NCBI RefSeq assembly: GCF_022867795.2
Contig: NZ_CP107006.1
Coordinates: 1,860,001 to 1,924,000, forward strand
Source of the DNA: Chitinophaga horti
Lineage (GTDB): Bacteria > Bacteroidota > Bacteroidia > Chitinophagales > Chitinophagaceae
Length of the DNA: 64,000 nt
Direction of reading: 5' to 3'
The number at the start of each line of letters is the position of its first letter. Position 1 is the first letter of the stretch. The position numbers and the translations under genes were made by a program. Shown here one piece after another: positions 55,296-63,039 of this stretch. A model generated the notes under the pieces. It was not told the DNA's origin. It saw nothing but the letters and a program-made list of their open reading frames with translations, and made no database searches.

Positions 55296-55994
55296 TCATT
55301 TCCCCGAACCACCCACCACAATCTGATAAAACGCCTTCTTATAAGTCTCCGAAATAGGGATGATATTCCCCGCGATCGATATTTCATCGCGTTCAATGGC
55401 ATCTATCTTATCAATACCCACCATATAAGATTTATGCACGCGGCACACAATGGCTGGTGGAATGTTCTGCTCAAACTCCCTGAAGGTCTGCAGGGTCATG
55501 ATTTTTTTAGCGATCGTATGCACCTTCCGGTAATCGCGCATGCCTTCGATGTAAAGGATGTCGCTGAGCATCACCTTTTCCAGCCTGTATTCCGTTTTTA
55601 CAAAGATGTATTTCTTTCCGGGTGCCGCTGATGATTTCGCCAGGCTGGCCTGTGCCTTGTCCACGGCCTGTACGAAGCGTTCAAATGTAAAGGGCTTCAG
55701 CAGGTAGTCCGTCACGTTAAGGTCGAACCCCTTCAGCGCATATTCATGATAGGCGGTGGTGATAATCACCTCACATGGTGGATGGGCAGTTTCGAGCAGG
55801 CGGATGCCGGAGAGCTCGCCGATATTGATGTCCAGGAAGATGAGATCCGTTGTATTGGATTTCAGGTATACCAGTGCATCGATGCCGTTCTCGAAACAGG
55901 CTGCCAGCTGTAGATAAGGCAGCCTCGATATGTAGTTGCGCAAACGTTCCTGCGCCAGTGGTTCGTCTTCGACGATTATGCAGCTAATTCCCAT
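55296..55994 (-). CDS. LytTR-family response regulator
   Basis: 232 aa. Receiver domain with acidic pocket EDEP, phosphoacceptor in DLIFLDINIG and ITTAYHEYALKGF; C-terminal LytTR DNA-binding domain (FVKTEYRLEKVMLSDILYIE, VCRVHKSYMVGIDKID). Last gene of the ABC-kinase operon, overlapping the kinase by 11 bp. It probably controls this operon or envelope genes in response to the kinase. Confidence 0.93.
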   Translation of the reverse strand: MGISCIIVEDEPLAQERLRNYISRLPYLQLAACFENGIDALVYLKSNTTDLIFLDINIGELSGIRLLETAHPPCEVIITTAYHEYALKGFDLNVTDYLLKPFTFERFVQAVDKAQASLAKSSAAPGKKYIFVKTEYRLEKVMLSDILYIEGMRDYRKVHTIAKKIMTLQTFREFEQNIPPAIVCRVHKSYMVGIDKIDAIERDEISIAGNIIPISETYKKAFYQIVVGGSGK

Positions 55995-57036
55995 TTGTTT
56001 GCAGGCTTAGAGTCACAGAATAGGTGCCACCGCTGTTTTCAATATGTAGCGTATGGCGATCGGGATACAGTAGTGTAAGGCGTTTACGAAGCAGTTCGTT
56101 GCCAAGCCCGTTATGCTCGCCGCGGTCGGGCAGCTGGCGGCTGTATTTATTGGTGCAGGTAAATCTTACGTTTTCTTTTTCGATCCAGATATGAATATCG
56201 ATCGCATTCTCCGACTTCCGGTGTTCCGAGTGTTTAAAGGCATTTTCAATATAGGAGATGAACAGCATGGGACTGATCATCGTATTCCCTGCCTCACCCG
56301 CTACTTCGTATGTCACATAATGGGCATTGGAAGATCGGATCTTTTGCAGCTCAATGTACTTGTCGATATACGACAGTTCTTTTGATAAGGGGATCAGGTC
56401 GGACTTTGTTTCGTAGAGCATAAAACGCATGATGTCCGACAGCTTGTTGAGGTACAGCGAGGCTTTGTCCGCATCCAGGCCTATCAGTACATCGATATTA
56501 TTGATCGTGTTAAAGAGAAAGTGCGGATTGATCTGCGACTTCACCAGTGCCAGTTCGGTTTCATAGTTCTTCTTTTGCAGATCTTCTTTCAGTTTGATAT
56601 CACCATACCAGGAAATAAACCCTTTCATCACTATGGCGATCACGCCATGAATAGTGCCCAGGATCGCTACAATGACTGCCATGATGATCTTTTCTCTTAT
56701 ACTGCCCGCAAAATGCCATGGAACGGGTAACGACATGACAATAATCGGTATCGCGCCGCTAAGTAGTGAAAACATTATGGCCCCTGCTGCCAATGGTACA
56801 AAACGTTTACGCAGCAGGAAGCGATTGAACAGCAGGAAATAGTAGCTGTAAAACGCCGTCACTCCCGGCACAATCGTCATCAGCACAAATGGAGAAAGGA
56901 ACATCATCGATAGCAGCCCAGAGAACGAAAGCGCCTGCTTATTCGCCCTCGGCAGGATCAGGAAAAAGAGGCATATCAGCAACAAGTACATGCACCAGTA
57001 ACTGATATGAAGAAGTATGATGGCCGTTTTTCTCAC
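55984..57036 (-). CDS. LytS-type histidine kinase (His_kinase family)
   Basis: 350 aa from GTG 57036, which forms a GTGA overlap with the permease stop. Four transmembrane helices (residues 10-130), then KSQINPHFLFNTINNIDVLI with the phospho-His, the dimer region, and the ATPase part (ISYIENAFKH, HNGLGNELLRKRL). Partners with the LytTR regulator. No periplasmic sensor domain, so it likely senses membrane stress or the ABC transporter itself. Confidence 0.92.
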   Translation of the reverse strand: MRKTAIILLHISYWCMYLLLICLFFLILPRANKQALSFSGLLSMMFLSPFVLMTIVPGVTAFYSYYFLLFNRFLLRKRFVPLAAGAIMFSLLSGAIPIIVMSLPVPWHFAGSIREKIIMAVIVAILGTIHGVIAIVMKGFISWYGDIKLKEDLQKKNYETELALVKSQINPHFLFNTINNIDVLIGLDADKASLYLNKLSDIMRFMLYETKSDLIPLSKELSYIDKYIELQKIRSSNAHYVTYEVAGEAGNTMISPMLFISYIENAFKHSEHRKSENAIDIHIWIEKENVRFTCTNKYSRQLPDRGEHNGLGNELLRKRLTLLYPDRHTLHIENSGGTYSVTLSLQTNGN

Positions 57037-57806
57037 CCTTTTTCTTTTTTATGAAGATATAATACAAAACTCAATACCAGGAAGATCAGCGCGTATCCCG
57101 CAGCAAAATGGTAAATGTTCGCTCCTGTATTGCCGGCCAGCTCGCGGCCCTGTAAGGAGCGTATATTGTAAATGTAAGGCAGCAGGTATCCATACTTCCA
57201 GGATACGGCGATCATGGAAGCTACATATAATCCGAAGCCAACGCCCACCGGCACCAGGAAGTTTTTGAATTGTAAACTCAACAAATACTGTAGTGTAATG
57301 ATGGGTAAACTGGCGAGCAGGAACTTGCCGCTACCGGCCAGGAATGTAGAAAACGGAAAAGCAGCAGCCGGGTAATCGACGCCCGGTAATAGTGCGGGTA
57401 GCACCCCGTTGAGATAGATGCCCAGGTTAAACAGGATAAAGAACTGTAACAGCATCAGCAGGATCACCGATAGTTTCGCGAAGAACGTAATCGCATAAGG
57501 CGTAGGCGTAGCGAATAGCTGTTTCCAGGTATTGTTCCGGAACTCGAGCTGCGTGATGAGGCTGGTGGCGAGGATAACGCCCATGGGCAGTAACAGCACT
57601 GCCATAAACTGCCAGGCGTTACCGTAAAGCGTGTCCCATACCTGGGGTGATTGATTCGCGGCGGCGAGTTCTTTGTATTTGGTAAAACGGGCAATGAGCA
57701 GGATGGCCGGAATGAGTCCGCTGCCGGCGATGGTCAGCCAGGCTGCTGCGCTGCGGCGTTTCTTGAGCCATTCGCTCTGGAAGCTGTGTAGGAAGGTTGC
57801 TAGCAT
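57033..57806 (-). CDS. ABC transporter permease
   Basis: 257 aa, ABC-2-type membrane protein with six predicted helices (WLTIAGSGLIPAILLIA, FMAVLLLPMGVILATSL, LSVILLMLLQFFILFNLGIYL, LPIITLQYLLSLQF, FAAGYALIFLVLSFVLYL). Starts 4 bp after the ATPase and overlaps the kinase. Resembles the permease of lantibiotic immunity (LanE/G-like) and bacitracin transporters, so a role in peptide resistance is possible. Confidence 0.87.
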   Translation of the reverse strand: MLATFLHSFQSEWLKKRRSAAAWLTIAGSGLIPAILLIARFTKYKELAAANQSPQVWDTLYGNAWQFMAVLLLPMGVILATSLITQLEFRNNTWKQLFATPTPYAITFFAKLSVILLMLLQFFILFNLGIYLNGVLPALLPGVDYPAAAFPFSTFLAGSGKFLLASLPIITLQYLLSLQFKNFLVPVGVGFGLYVASMIAVSWKYGYLLPYIYNIRSLQGRELAGNTGANIYHFAAGYALIFLVLSFVLYLHKKEKG

Positions 57807-57810
57807 GAGT

Positions 57811-58710
57811 TTAGGGGTTGATCAGTTGCATGAAAATGGATTCGAGGTCGTTCTGAACGGTGTGGATGCCATATACGTCCATGCCGTGCTGCACCAGCTC
57901 CCGGTTGATTTGTGCCGTATGTTTGGCACTACCGGCGGGTAACAGGAGTTGCCCACTCTCGATAACGGGATGGTATGCCGCTAACAGCGCTGCCGCCTGT
58001 TGCGCATCGCCGGTGTCGAACTTGGTCATGGCAGACCGCTGCTGATAGCTGTTAAGCTCCTGCAGTCGTCCCTGGAACAACATGCGGCCATTATTGATAA
58101 TGCCCACGTGCGTGGCCAGCTTTTCTATTTCGGGCAGCAGGTGGCTGGAAATAAGGATCGTCAGGCCTTGCTCCTTATTCAGTTTTTTGAGCAGTTCCCT
58201 GATTTCAATGATGCCATTGGGATCGAGGCCGTTCGTGGGTTCGTCGAGGATCAGCAGGGAAGGGGCGTGCAGCATGGCGATAGCAATACCCAGGCGTTGT
58301 TTCATGCCCAGTGAAAAGCGCCCAGCCTTCCTGGTACCGGTATGCGCCAGGCCGGTAAGTCGTAACACCTCATCGATGCGGCTTTTGGGTGACTGGTAGA
58401 TCTTTCGCCATACTTCCAGGTTTTCCGTCGCAGTAAGGTGCGTGTAGATAGACGGGCTTTCGATCAGCGAGCCTGTTTTTTGCAGGATGGCGCTCCGCTG
58501 TTGCTGGAACGACTGACCGAAAAACCGGATGCTGCCCTGTTGTTTCCTCAGCAGGCCGAGTACCAACCGCAGGGTGGTGGTTTTGCCCGCTCCATTGGGT
58601 CCTAAAAAACCGTAAATGGCCCCTTGCGGCACCCGCAGGTTAATGTCCTGCAAGGCGTAACCCATACCGGGAAACTGGTGACTAAGGCCGGATGTTTCGA
58701 GGCAATACAT
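57811..58710 (-). CDS. ABC transporter ATP-binding protein
   Basis: 299 aa from ATG 58710. Walker A GPNGAGKTTTLRL, signature FSLGMKQRLGIAIAM, Walker B LLILDEPTNGLDPNG and H-loop ISSHLLPEIE. The TTG-started extension to 58734 would place the start inside a -7 box. First gene of the four-gene operon with permease, kinase and regulator, the arrangement of peptide-antibiotic detoxification modules. Confidence 0.93.
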   Translation of the reverse strand: MYCLETSGLSHQFPGMGYALQDINLRVPQGAIYGFLGPNGAGKTTTLRLVLGLLRKQQGSIRFFGQSFQQQRSAILQKTGSLIESPSIYTHLTATENLEVWRKIYQSPKSRIDEVLRLTGLAHTGTRKAGRFSLGMKQRLGIAIAMLHAPSLLILDEPTNGLDPNGIIEIRELLKKLNKEQGLTILISSHLLPEIEKLATHVGIINNGRMLFQGRLQELNSYQQRSAMTKFDTGDAQQAAALLAAYHPVIESGQLLLPAGSAKHTAQINRELVQHGMDVYGIHTVQNDLESIFMQLINP

Positions 58711-58731
58711 ACGTTCGTATTTGTTATGCCG

Positions 58732-58739
58732 CAAAAGTA
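58732..58739 (-). promoter_or_regulatory. -7 promoter box of ABC-kinase operon
   Basis: TACTTTTG on the minus strand matches TAnnTTTG, 21 bp before ATG 58710. No clear -33 box at the usual distance, as expected for a promoter that needs an activator such as the linked LytTR regulator. Confidence 0.45.
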
Positions 58740-58819
58740 ACCGGCGGACGGCCGCGGTTGAAGAACGCTTGGTGTATCAGGCGGGTTTGTCTGCAAAAGG
58801 TGGGATTTGTTCTGCGAAA

Positions 58820-59854
58820 TTATTGCGCAACCCTATAGTACGCCTTCTTAGGCTGCAGTTTTTCATCGAACAGCAAAGGGTAGTTTTTTCTTCCGCGCAC
58901 CGGGAAGTTATCCAGCCAGCTCGACCGGTCAGACAAGTTCCAGAACGTAACGCCCGTGATCACATCACGGTACTGCCTGAATACCTGGAAGAACATATCA
59001 TACTGATTGGCCTGTTGCTCCTCCCAGTTTTCGGGCGGTGCTGTTGCTTTGTCGTTCGTAAACACCGATACATCCAGCTCTGTCACCTGCAATTTTACGC
59101 CCAGTGACGCGTATTGTTTGATCGCCGTTTCGAGCAATTCACGTGTAGGATTCTTCACCGACCAGTGCGCCTGCAAGCCGACCGCCTGCACGGGCACATG
59201 CGCGTCCCGCAGCTTTTTGATAAGCCGGTATACTTTTTCCCGTTTTACCGGGTCCTCTGTATTATAATCATTGTAAAACAATACGGCCTCCGGGTCGGCT
59301 TCATGTGCGTACAAGAACGCCTGCGCTATAAAGTCTTCGCCGCATATCTGGTGCCACAATGAGTTGCGCAGCCATTCGCCCGGCGCATCGGAGATGGCTT
59401 CGTTCACCACATCCCAGGCATATATCTTTCCCTTGTACCGGCCCACTACGTCGAAGATGTGTTTACGCAGACGGGCTAAAAGCACTTCTTTGCTCACCAG
59501 CTGACCGGCAGCGTCGTAAAACATCCACTTTGGCGCCTGGTTATGCCAGCAGAGCGTATGGCCCCTCACTTTTAAACCGTTCGCCGTCGCAAACTGCACA
59601 ATGGCGTCGGCTCCCGCCCAGTTGTACCGGCGCTCTTCCGGGTGTATGGGCTCCATCTTCATGGCATTTTCGGCCGTGAGGCTGTTGAAGTGTGTGCGGA
59701 TGAATGTGGTGAGCGACGAGTCCTTCAGGTGTGCAGGCGTAATCGCTACCCCAATCGGGAAGTAAGACTTGTAATGATCTTTGAGTCCCTGTTGTGCACG
59801 GGCGGTGCCGCACAGCAGTGTGGCGGCCAGGAGTAGTCTTATGGCGGTAGTCAT
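58820..59854 (-). CDS. GH10 endo-1,4-beta-xylanase
   Basis: 344 aa, signal peptide LLCGTARAQ, then a complete GH10 barrel: LTAENAMKMEPIHPEE, VRGHTLCWHNQAP, AWDVVNEAI with acid/base Glu152, and LQVTELDVSVF with nucleophile Glu259, ending TFWNLSDRSSW. Degrades xylan, probably in the periplasm or outside. Monocistronic. No xylan utilisation genes are adjacent. Confidence 0.95.
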   Translation of the reverse strand: MTTAIRLLLAATLLCGTARAQQGLKDHYKSYFPIGVAITPAHLKDSSLTTFIRTHFNSLTAENAMKMEPIHPEERRYNWAGADAIVQFATANGLKVRGHTLCWHNQAPKWMFYDAAGQLVSKEVLLARLRKHIFDVVGRYKGKIYAWDVVNEAISDAPGEWLRNSLWHQICGEDFIAQAFLYAHEADPEAVLFYNDYNTEDPVKREKVYRLIKKLRDAHVPVQAVGLQAHWSVKNPTRELLETAIKQYASLGVKLQVTELDVSVFTNDKATAPPENWEEQQANQYDMFFQVFRQYRDVITGVTFWNLSDRSSWLDNFPVRGRKNYPLLFDEKLQPKKAYYRVAQ

Positions 59855-60035
59855 ACGCTAATGTACAAACGTTCGGGTGTTTTTTTTAACATATTTCACC
59901 GACTTACCTACAGCTCGATTGTCGGGTATAAAATAACAACTCGGCTCCGGCTGGCGGATGATAGCTTGAAGTGTACCACGAGTTTACTCGCAAATTTATT
60001 TGCAAGCAACTTACATCAGATGCTTTAAAATAGCA

Positions 60036-60251
60036 TCATTCGTCTTTTTCAACATCTTGCTGAACACTCAACGCCCCCGACGGACACCTCGCCACCTGCG
60101 CCACCAGTTCAGCAGTCGTCGCATGCTCCAATCGTATCCATGGGCGCGCTTTCGGATCATACACCTTCGGCAACGTCCTTACACAAACGCCGGCATGAAT
60201 ACAAGCTTTCGGCTTCCAGAGGATGGTTACTTCCCCGTTCGAATATTTCAT
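60036..60251 (-). CDS. 4Fe-4S mono-cluster (Fer4_19-like) ferredoxin
   Basis: 71 aa from ATG 60251 (ATG 60260 also possible). Cysteines in ACIHAGVCVRTLP and ARCPSGAL follow the divergent 4Fe-4S mono-cluster domain; short acidic tail. Electron carrier or redox-sensing accessory protein. Downstream of the Crp/Fnr gene on the same strand. A -7 box TAGCTTTG (60267-60274) and a palindromic box (60319-60334) upstream suggest its own Crp/Fnr-controlled promoter. Confidence 0.82.
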   Translation of the reverse strand: MKYSNGEVTILWKPKACIHAGVCVRTLPKVYDPKARPWIRLEHATTAELVAQVARCPSGALSVQQDVEKDE

Positions 60252-60266
60252 TGTTTCCATAATAAG

Positions 60267-60274
60267 CAAAGCTA
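60267..60274 (-). promoter_or_regulatory. -7 box of ferredoxin-like gene
   Basis: TAGCTTTG on the minus strand fits TAnnTTTG, and no -33 TTTG stands at the usual distance. The Crp/Fnr-like palindrome lies 44 nt further upstream, a distance suited to class I activation. Confidence 0.5.
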
Positions 60275-60318
60275 TGGAACAAGGGATAAGGAGAAGACGG
60301 CATTCGTCAGGAAAACCC

Positions 60319-60334
60319 GTAGACAAATGTCTAC
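60319..60334. promoter_or_regulatory. Crp/Fnr-type palindrome, copy 1
   Basis: GTAGACAAATGTCTAC, 7-bp arms with a 2-bp centre, or TAGAC-N4-GTCTA in Crp/Fnr notation. It overlaps the stop codon of the crp/fnr gene and lies upstream of the ferredoxin-like gene. 14 of 16 bases are shared with the copy at 60964-60979. Confidence 0.65.
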
Positions 60335-60915
60335 TTCAAATTCCGCTGCCGCTTCACACGACTCAGCGTATCCTTATTAACACCCAAATAAGAAGCAATA
60401 ATATGCTGCGGGAAACGCTCGCAGAGTTCAGGATAACATTCCACAAAATCAAGGTAACGTTTGTCTGCCGTGGAGCTGATCGCGGACGTCAGGCGACGGT
60501 TGTTCGCCATCATATTACGCTCGTCCAGCTTCATTTTCATTTCCCGGAAGGCAGGTACTTTATTTTGAAGTTCCAGCGTGCCTTCCATGGTGATGTACAG
60601 TAACTCGCAATGCTCCCAGGCATCGATGTGGTAGCGGCTAGGGGTGAGCATCACAAAACTTTCCCGGTCACCCATCCACCAGTCTTCCACGCCGAGCCGC
60701 ACAATGTGTTCTATCCCTTTGTCATCTACCGTATACATCCGCATGGCACCTTTCACGATAAATGCGAAGTATTTGCAGCGGTCTCCCGCCTGTAACAGGA
60801 ATTGTTTTTTCCGGAGTTTAAAGGGCGTGAAGGTCTGGATGATCAATGCTTTCTCCTCTTCTGTCAGCGGTTCAGCACTAAATTTCTTCAGGTAGTCAAA
60901 AAAGGCCTGGTACAT
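60331..60915 (-). CDS. Crp/Fnr-family transcriptional regulator
   Basis: 194 aa: cyclic-nucleotide-binding-like barrel (LRKKQFLLQAGDRCKYFAFI, GAMRMYTVDDKGIEHIVRLG) and C-terminal helix-turn-helix (FPQHIIASYLGVNKDTLSRV). No cysteine cluster for an Fe-S centre is evident, so it is not a classical FNR. ATG 60915. Candidate operators lie on both sides of it, suggesting autoregulation and control of the ferredoxin-like and LLM-pirin genes. Confidence 0.9.
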   Translation of the reverse strand: MYQAFFDYLKKFSAEPLTEEEKALIIQTFTPFKLRKKQFLLQAGDRCKYFAFIVKGAMRMYTVDDKGIEHIVRLGVEDWWMGDRESFVMLTPSRYHIDAWEHCELLYITMEGTLELQNKVPAFREMKMKLDERNMMANNRRLTSAISSTADKRYLDFVECYPELCERFPQHIIASYLGVNKDTLSRVKRQRNLK

Positions 60916-60920
60916 GGGGA

Positions 60921-60928
60921 CAAATATA
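60921..60928 (-). promoter_or_regulatory. -7 box close to crp/fnr start
   Basis: TATATTTG on the minus strand, only 5 nt before the start codon at 60915, which would produce a leaderless or nearly leaderless mRNA. The palindrome copy 2 lies 35 nt upstream. Confidence 0.4.
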
Positions 60929-60963
60929 AGGGTTAAAGCACACTCTTGCCAGCGGGGGATTTC

Positions 60964-60979
60964 ATCGACAAATGTCTAC
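60964..60979. promoter_or_regulatory. Crp/Fnr-type palindrome, copy 2
   Basis: ATCGACAAATGTCTAC, 14 of 16 identical to copy 1, in the 139-bp divergent region between crp/fnr (60915) and the LLM gene (61055). Confidence 0.65.
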
Positions 60980-61054
60980 GTTTTTTATATACAAATATCA
61001 TCTTCCAGGTGGCGCGGGATGCGGAAATTTGCGCTATTAAACACAGGAGAGGAT

Positions 61055-62074
61055 ATGGAAATAGGGATACATAGTTTTGCTTCCGCCATGTATGGCAGCA
61101 ATGAGCTGAGCAGTGTGGATGCCATGGAACAGTTACTCGACAGGATCGTTCGTGCAGACGAGGCCGGGCTGGACGTTTTCGGCATAGGGGAACATCATAA
61201 AAAGGAGTTCCTGGACGCGGTTCCTTCGGTGATACTGGCCGCCGCCGCTGCCCGCACGAAAAAGATCAAGCTGGTCAGCGCCGTGACGGTACTGAGTACC
61301 TCCGACCCCGTACGCGTATTTCAACAATTTGCGACACTGGACATCATTTCCAAAGGCCGCGCGGGCATCATCGCCGGCCGTGGTTCTGCAACGGAAGCCT
61401 TTCCGCTGTTCGGATATAACCTGAGTGATTACGATGCCCTGTTCGAGGAAAAACTGAAGTTATTGCTGCAGGTGCGGGATGAGGAGTTTGTCACCTGGTC
61501 GGGTAAGTTCCGGCCGGCCCTAAGGAATCAGCCCGTGTATCCGCGCCCGTTGCAAGCCAAACTGCCCGTATGGGTTGGCGCCGGCGGTTCCCCGGAATCG
61601 TTCGTTCGTGCCGGTAGGCTGGGATTACCATTGATGGTGGCCGTGATCGGCGGCGAAACCGCCAGCTTCGCCCCGCTGATCGATCTTTACAGGAGAGCCG
61701 GGAAAGAAGCCGGTTTCAGCCCCGATCAATTGAAAGTAGGACTGCATTCGCCCGGCTATGTTGGTGAAACCGACGAGTCAGCCATTGCAGATTACTTCCC
61801 CGGCTATAGGGAATCATGGAGTAAGATAGGCCGTGAACGCGGCTGGCCGCCAGTGACAAGAACGCAATTTGATGCCATGGTGGCGCCGAAAGGTGTACTC
61901 GTGGTCGGCGGACCCGAAACCGTCGTCGCCAAACTGCAACGGCATAGTAAAGCACTCGGAGGCATCGACCTCTTTTCCTTCCAGATGGATATTGCCGGTC
62001 TTACGCACGAACAGCTGATGCGTTCTATTGAGCTGATCGGCTCCAAAGTCATCCCACAAATCAATCAATCATGA
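61055..62074 (+). CDS. LLM-class flavin-dependent oxidoreductase
   Basis: 339 aa from ATG 61055 (MEIGIHSFAS). Luciferase-like fold: ADEAGLDVFGIGEHH, VTVLSTSDPVRVFQQFATLD, GRAGIIAGRGS, PVWVGAGGSPES and GGPETVVAKL. Uses reduced flavin to oxidise an unknown substrate. Divergent from a Crp/Fnr regulator and coupled by ATGA to the (broken) pirin gene, an arrangement often seen in Bacteroidota. The longer frame from 60914 spans the palindrome and is rejected. Confidence 0.9.
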   Translation: MEIGIHSFASAMYGSNELSSVDAMEQLLDRIVRADEAGLDVFGIGEHHKKEFLDAVPSVILAAAAARTKKIKLVSAVTVLSTSDPVRVFQQFATLDIISKGRAGIIAGRGSATEAFPLFGYNLSDYDALFEEKLKLLLQVRDEEFVTWSGKFRPALRNQPVYPRPLQAKLPVWVGAGGSPESFVRAGRLGLPLMVAVIGGETASFAPLIDLYRRAGKEAGFSPDQLKVGLHSPGYVGETDESAIADYFPGYRESWSKIGRERGWPPVTRTQFDAMVAPKGVLVVGGPETVVAKLQRHSKALGGIDLFSFQMDIAGLTHEQLMRSIELIGSKVIPQINQS

Positions 62075-62948
62075 AAAAGAGTAGTAGTTTTTCCACCCAC
62101 GGCAAACGGGCAGATATTGGCGACCTCGAAATATACCGCCTGTTACCGAACAGGTACGCAAACGCCGTAGGCCCTTCGTATTCCTCGACCACGTTGCGCC
62201 CAAGGTTCAGGAGAAGATCAATAAGAGAGGTACCGGCGCGCACCCGCACCGCGGCATCGCCACTTTAACTTACGTGCTGAATGGTGAGGACGAGCATTTT
62301 GATAGTGCCGGCAACTACGCCATGGTACATTCCGGCGGCGTACAGTGGATGAAGGCCGGCAACGGCATCATTCACGACGAAACCCTGAATTACGACTCGC
62401 AAACCAATTCTAAATTGATCCACGCTTTCCAGTTCTGGATCAACCTGCCTTCGAAAATCAAAGCCGAATCTCCGGGGTATCTGGCGATCGAAGGCAATGA
62501 AGTACCGTTTAAAACACTGCCCGATGCGAACGGCTGGATCAAAGTAATCGTGGGTACGTTCGAAGAGTTGAAATCGGCCATCCCCGACTATTCCGGGCAG
62601 TTCCTGTATCATATCCATCTCGAAGCAGGCGCAGTTTTCAACATCGGGTTTGAGGAACAAATCGAAGTAGCCGCATATCTGCCGACCGCGTCCGCAACGA
62701 TCAATGACGAAAGTTTCAATGCAGGTGACTTTGTAGAATTTGACAGGAAGGAGGGAAGTATGGAGATCCGGAACCTTAACAGTGATGCTTGTGATGTGCT
62801 GTTGTTTGGTGGTGAGCGTTACAGCGAGCCCATTGTGGCAGAAGGCCCTTTCGTGATGAACGCCGAGATCGAAATCGGAGAGGCTTACCGGGATTTTTAT
62901 GGCGGGAAGTATGGGAAGATTGATTATGAGGGGCAGCGGGCGAAATAA
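62071..62948 (+). pseudogene. pirin family protein, single-base frameshift
   Basis: Cupin-fold iron-binding pirin, split by a one-base deletion. The 5' part (ATG 62071) reads DIGDLEIYRLLPNRYANAVGP, then leaves frame at TT (62175-62176); restoring one T gives GPFVFLDHVAPK, the pirin signature, and continues through GAHPHRGIATLTYVLNGEDE. Metal residues are intact: HPHRG, MVHSGGVQW and IIHDE. The second frame then runs to 62948. The coupled start (ATGA) implies the gene was made with the LLM oxidoreductase. May be a real pseudogene or a sequencing slip. Confidence 0.88.
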
Positions 62949-62954
62949 ACGAAA

Positions 62955-63010
62955 GCGCACGGTTACACGTAAACTTATCTTCCTCAAGATTGTCACCGTG
63001 CGCCCATTTT
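62955..63010 (+). terminator. possible terminator after pirin
   Basis: GCGCACGGT (62955-62963) pairs with ACCGTGCGC (62995-63003), loop 31 nt, followed by CCATTTTTTG. The long loop makes it a weaker call. Confidence 0.55.
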
Positions 63011-63039
63011 TTGTTAGCTTTAGGGAAATATCACGTTAT

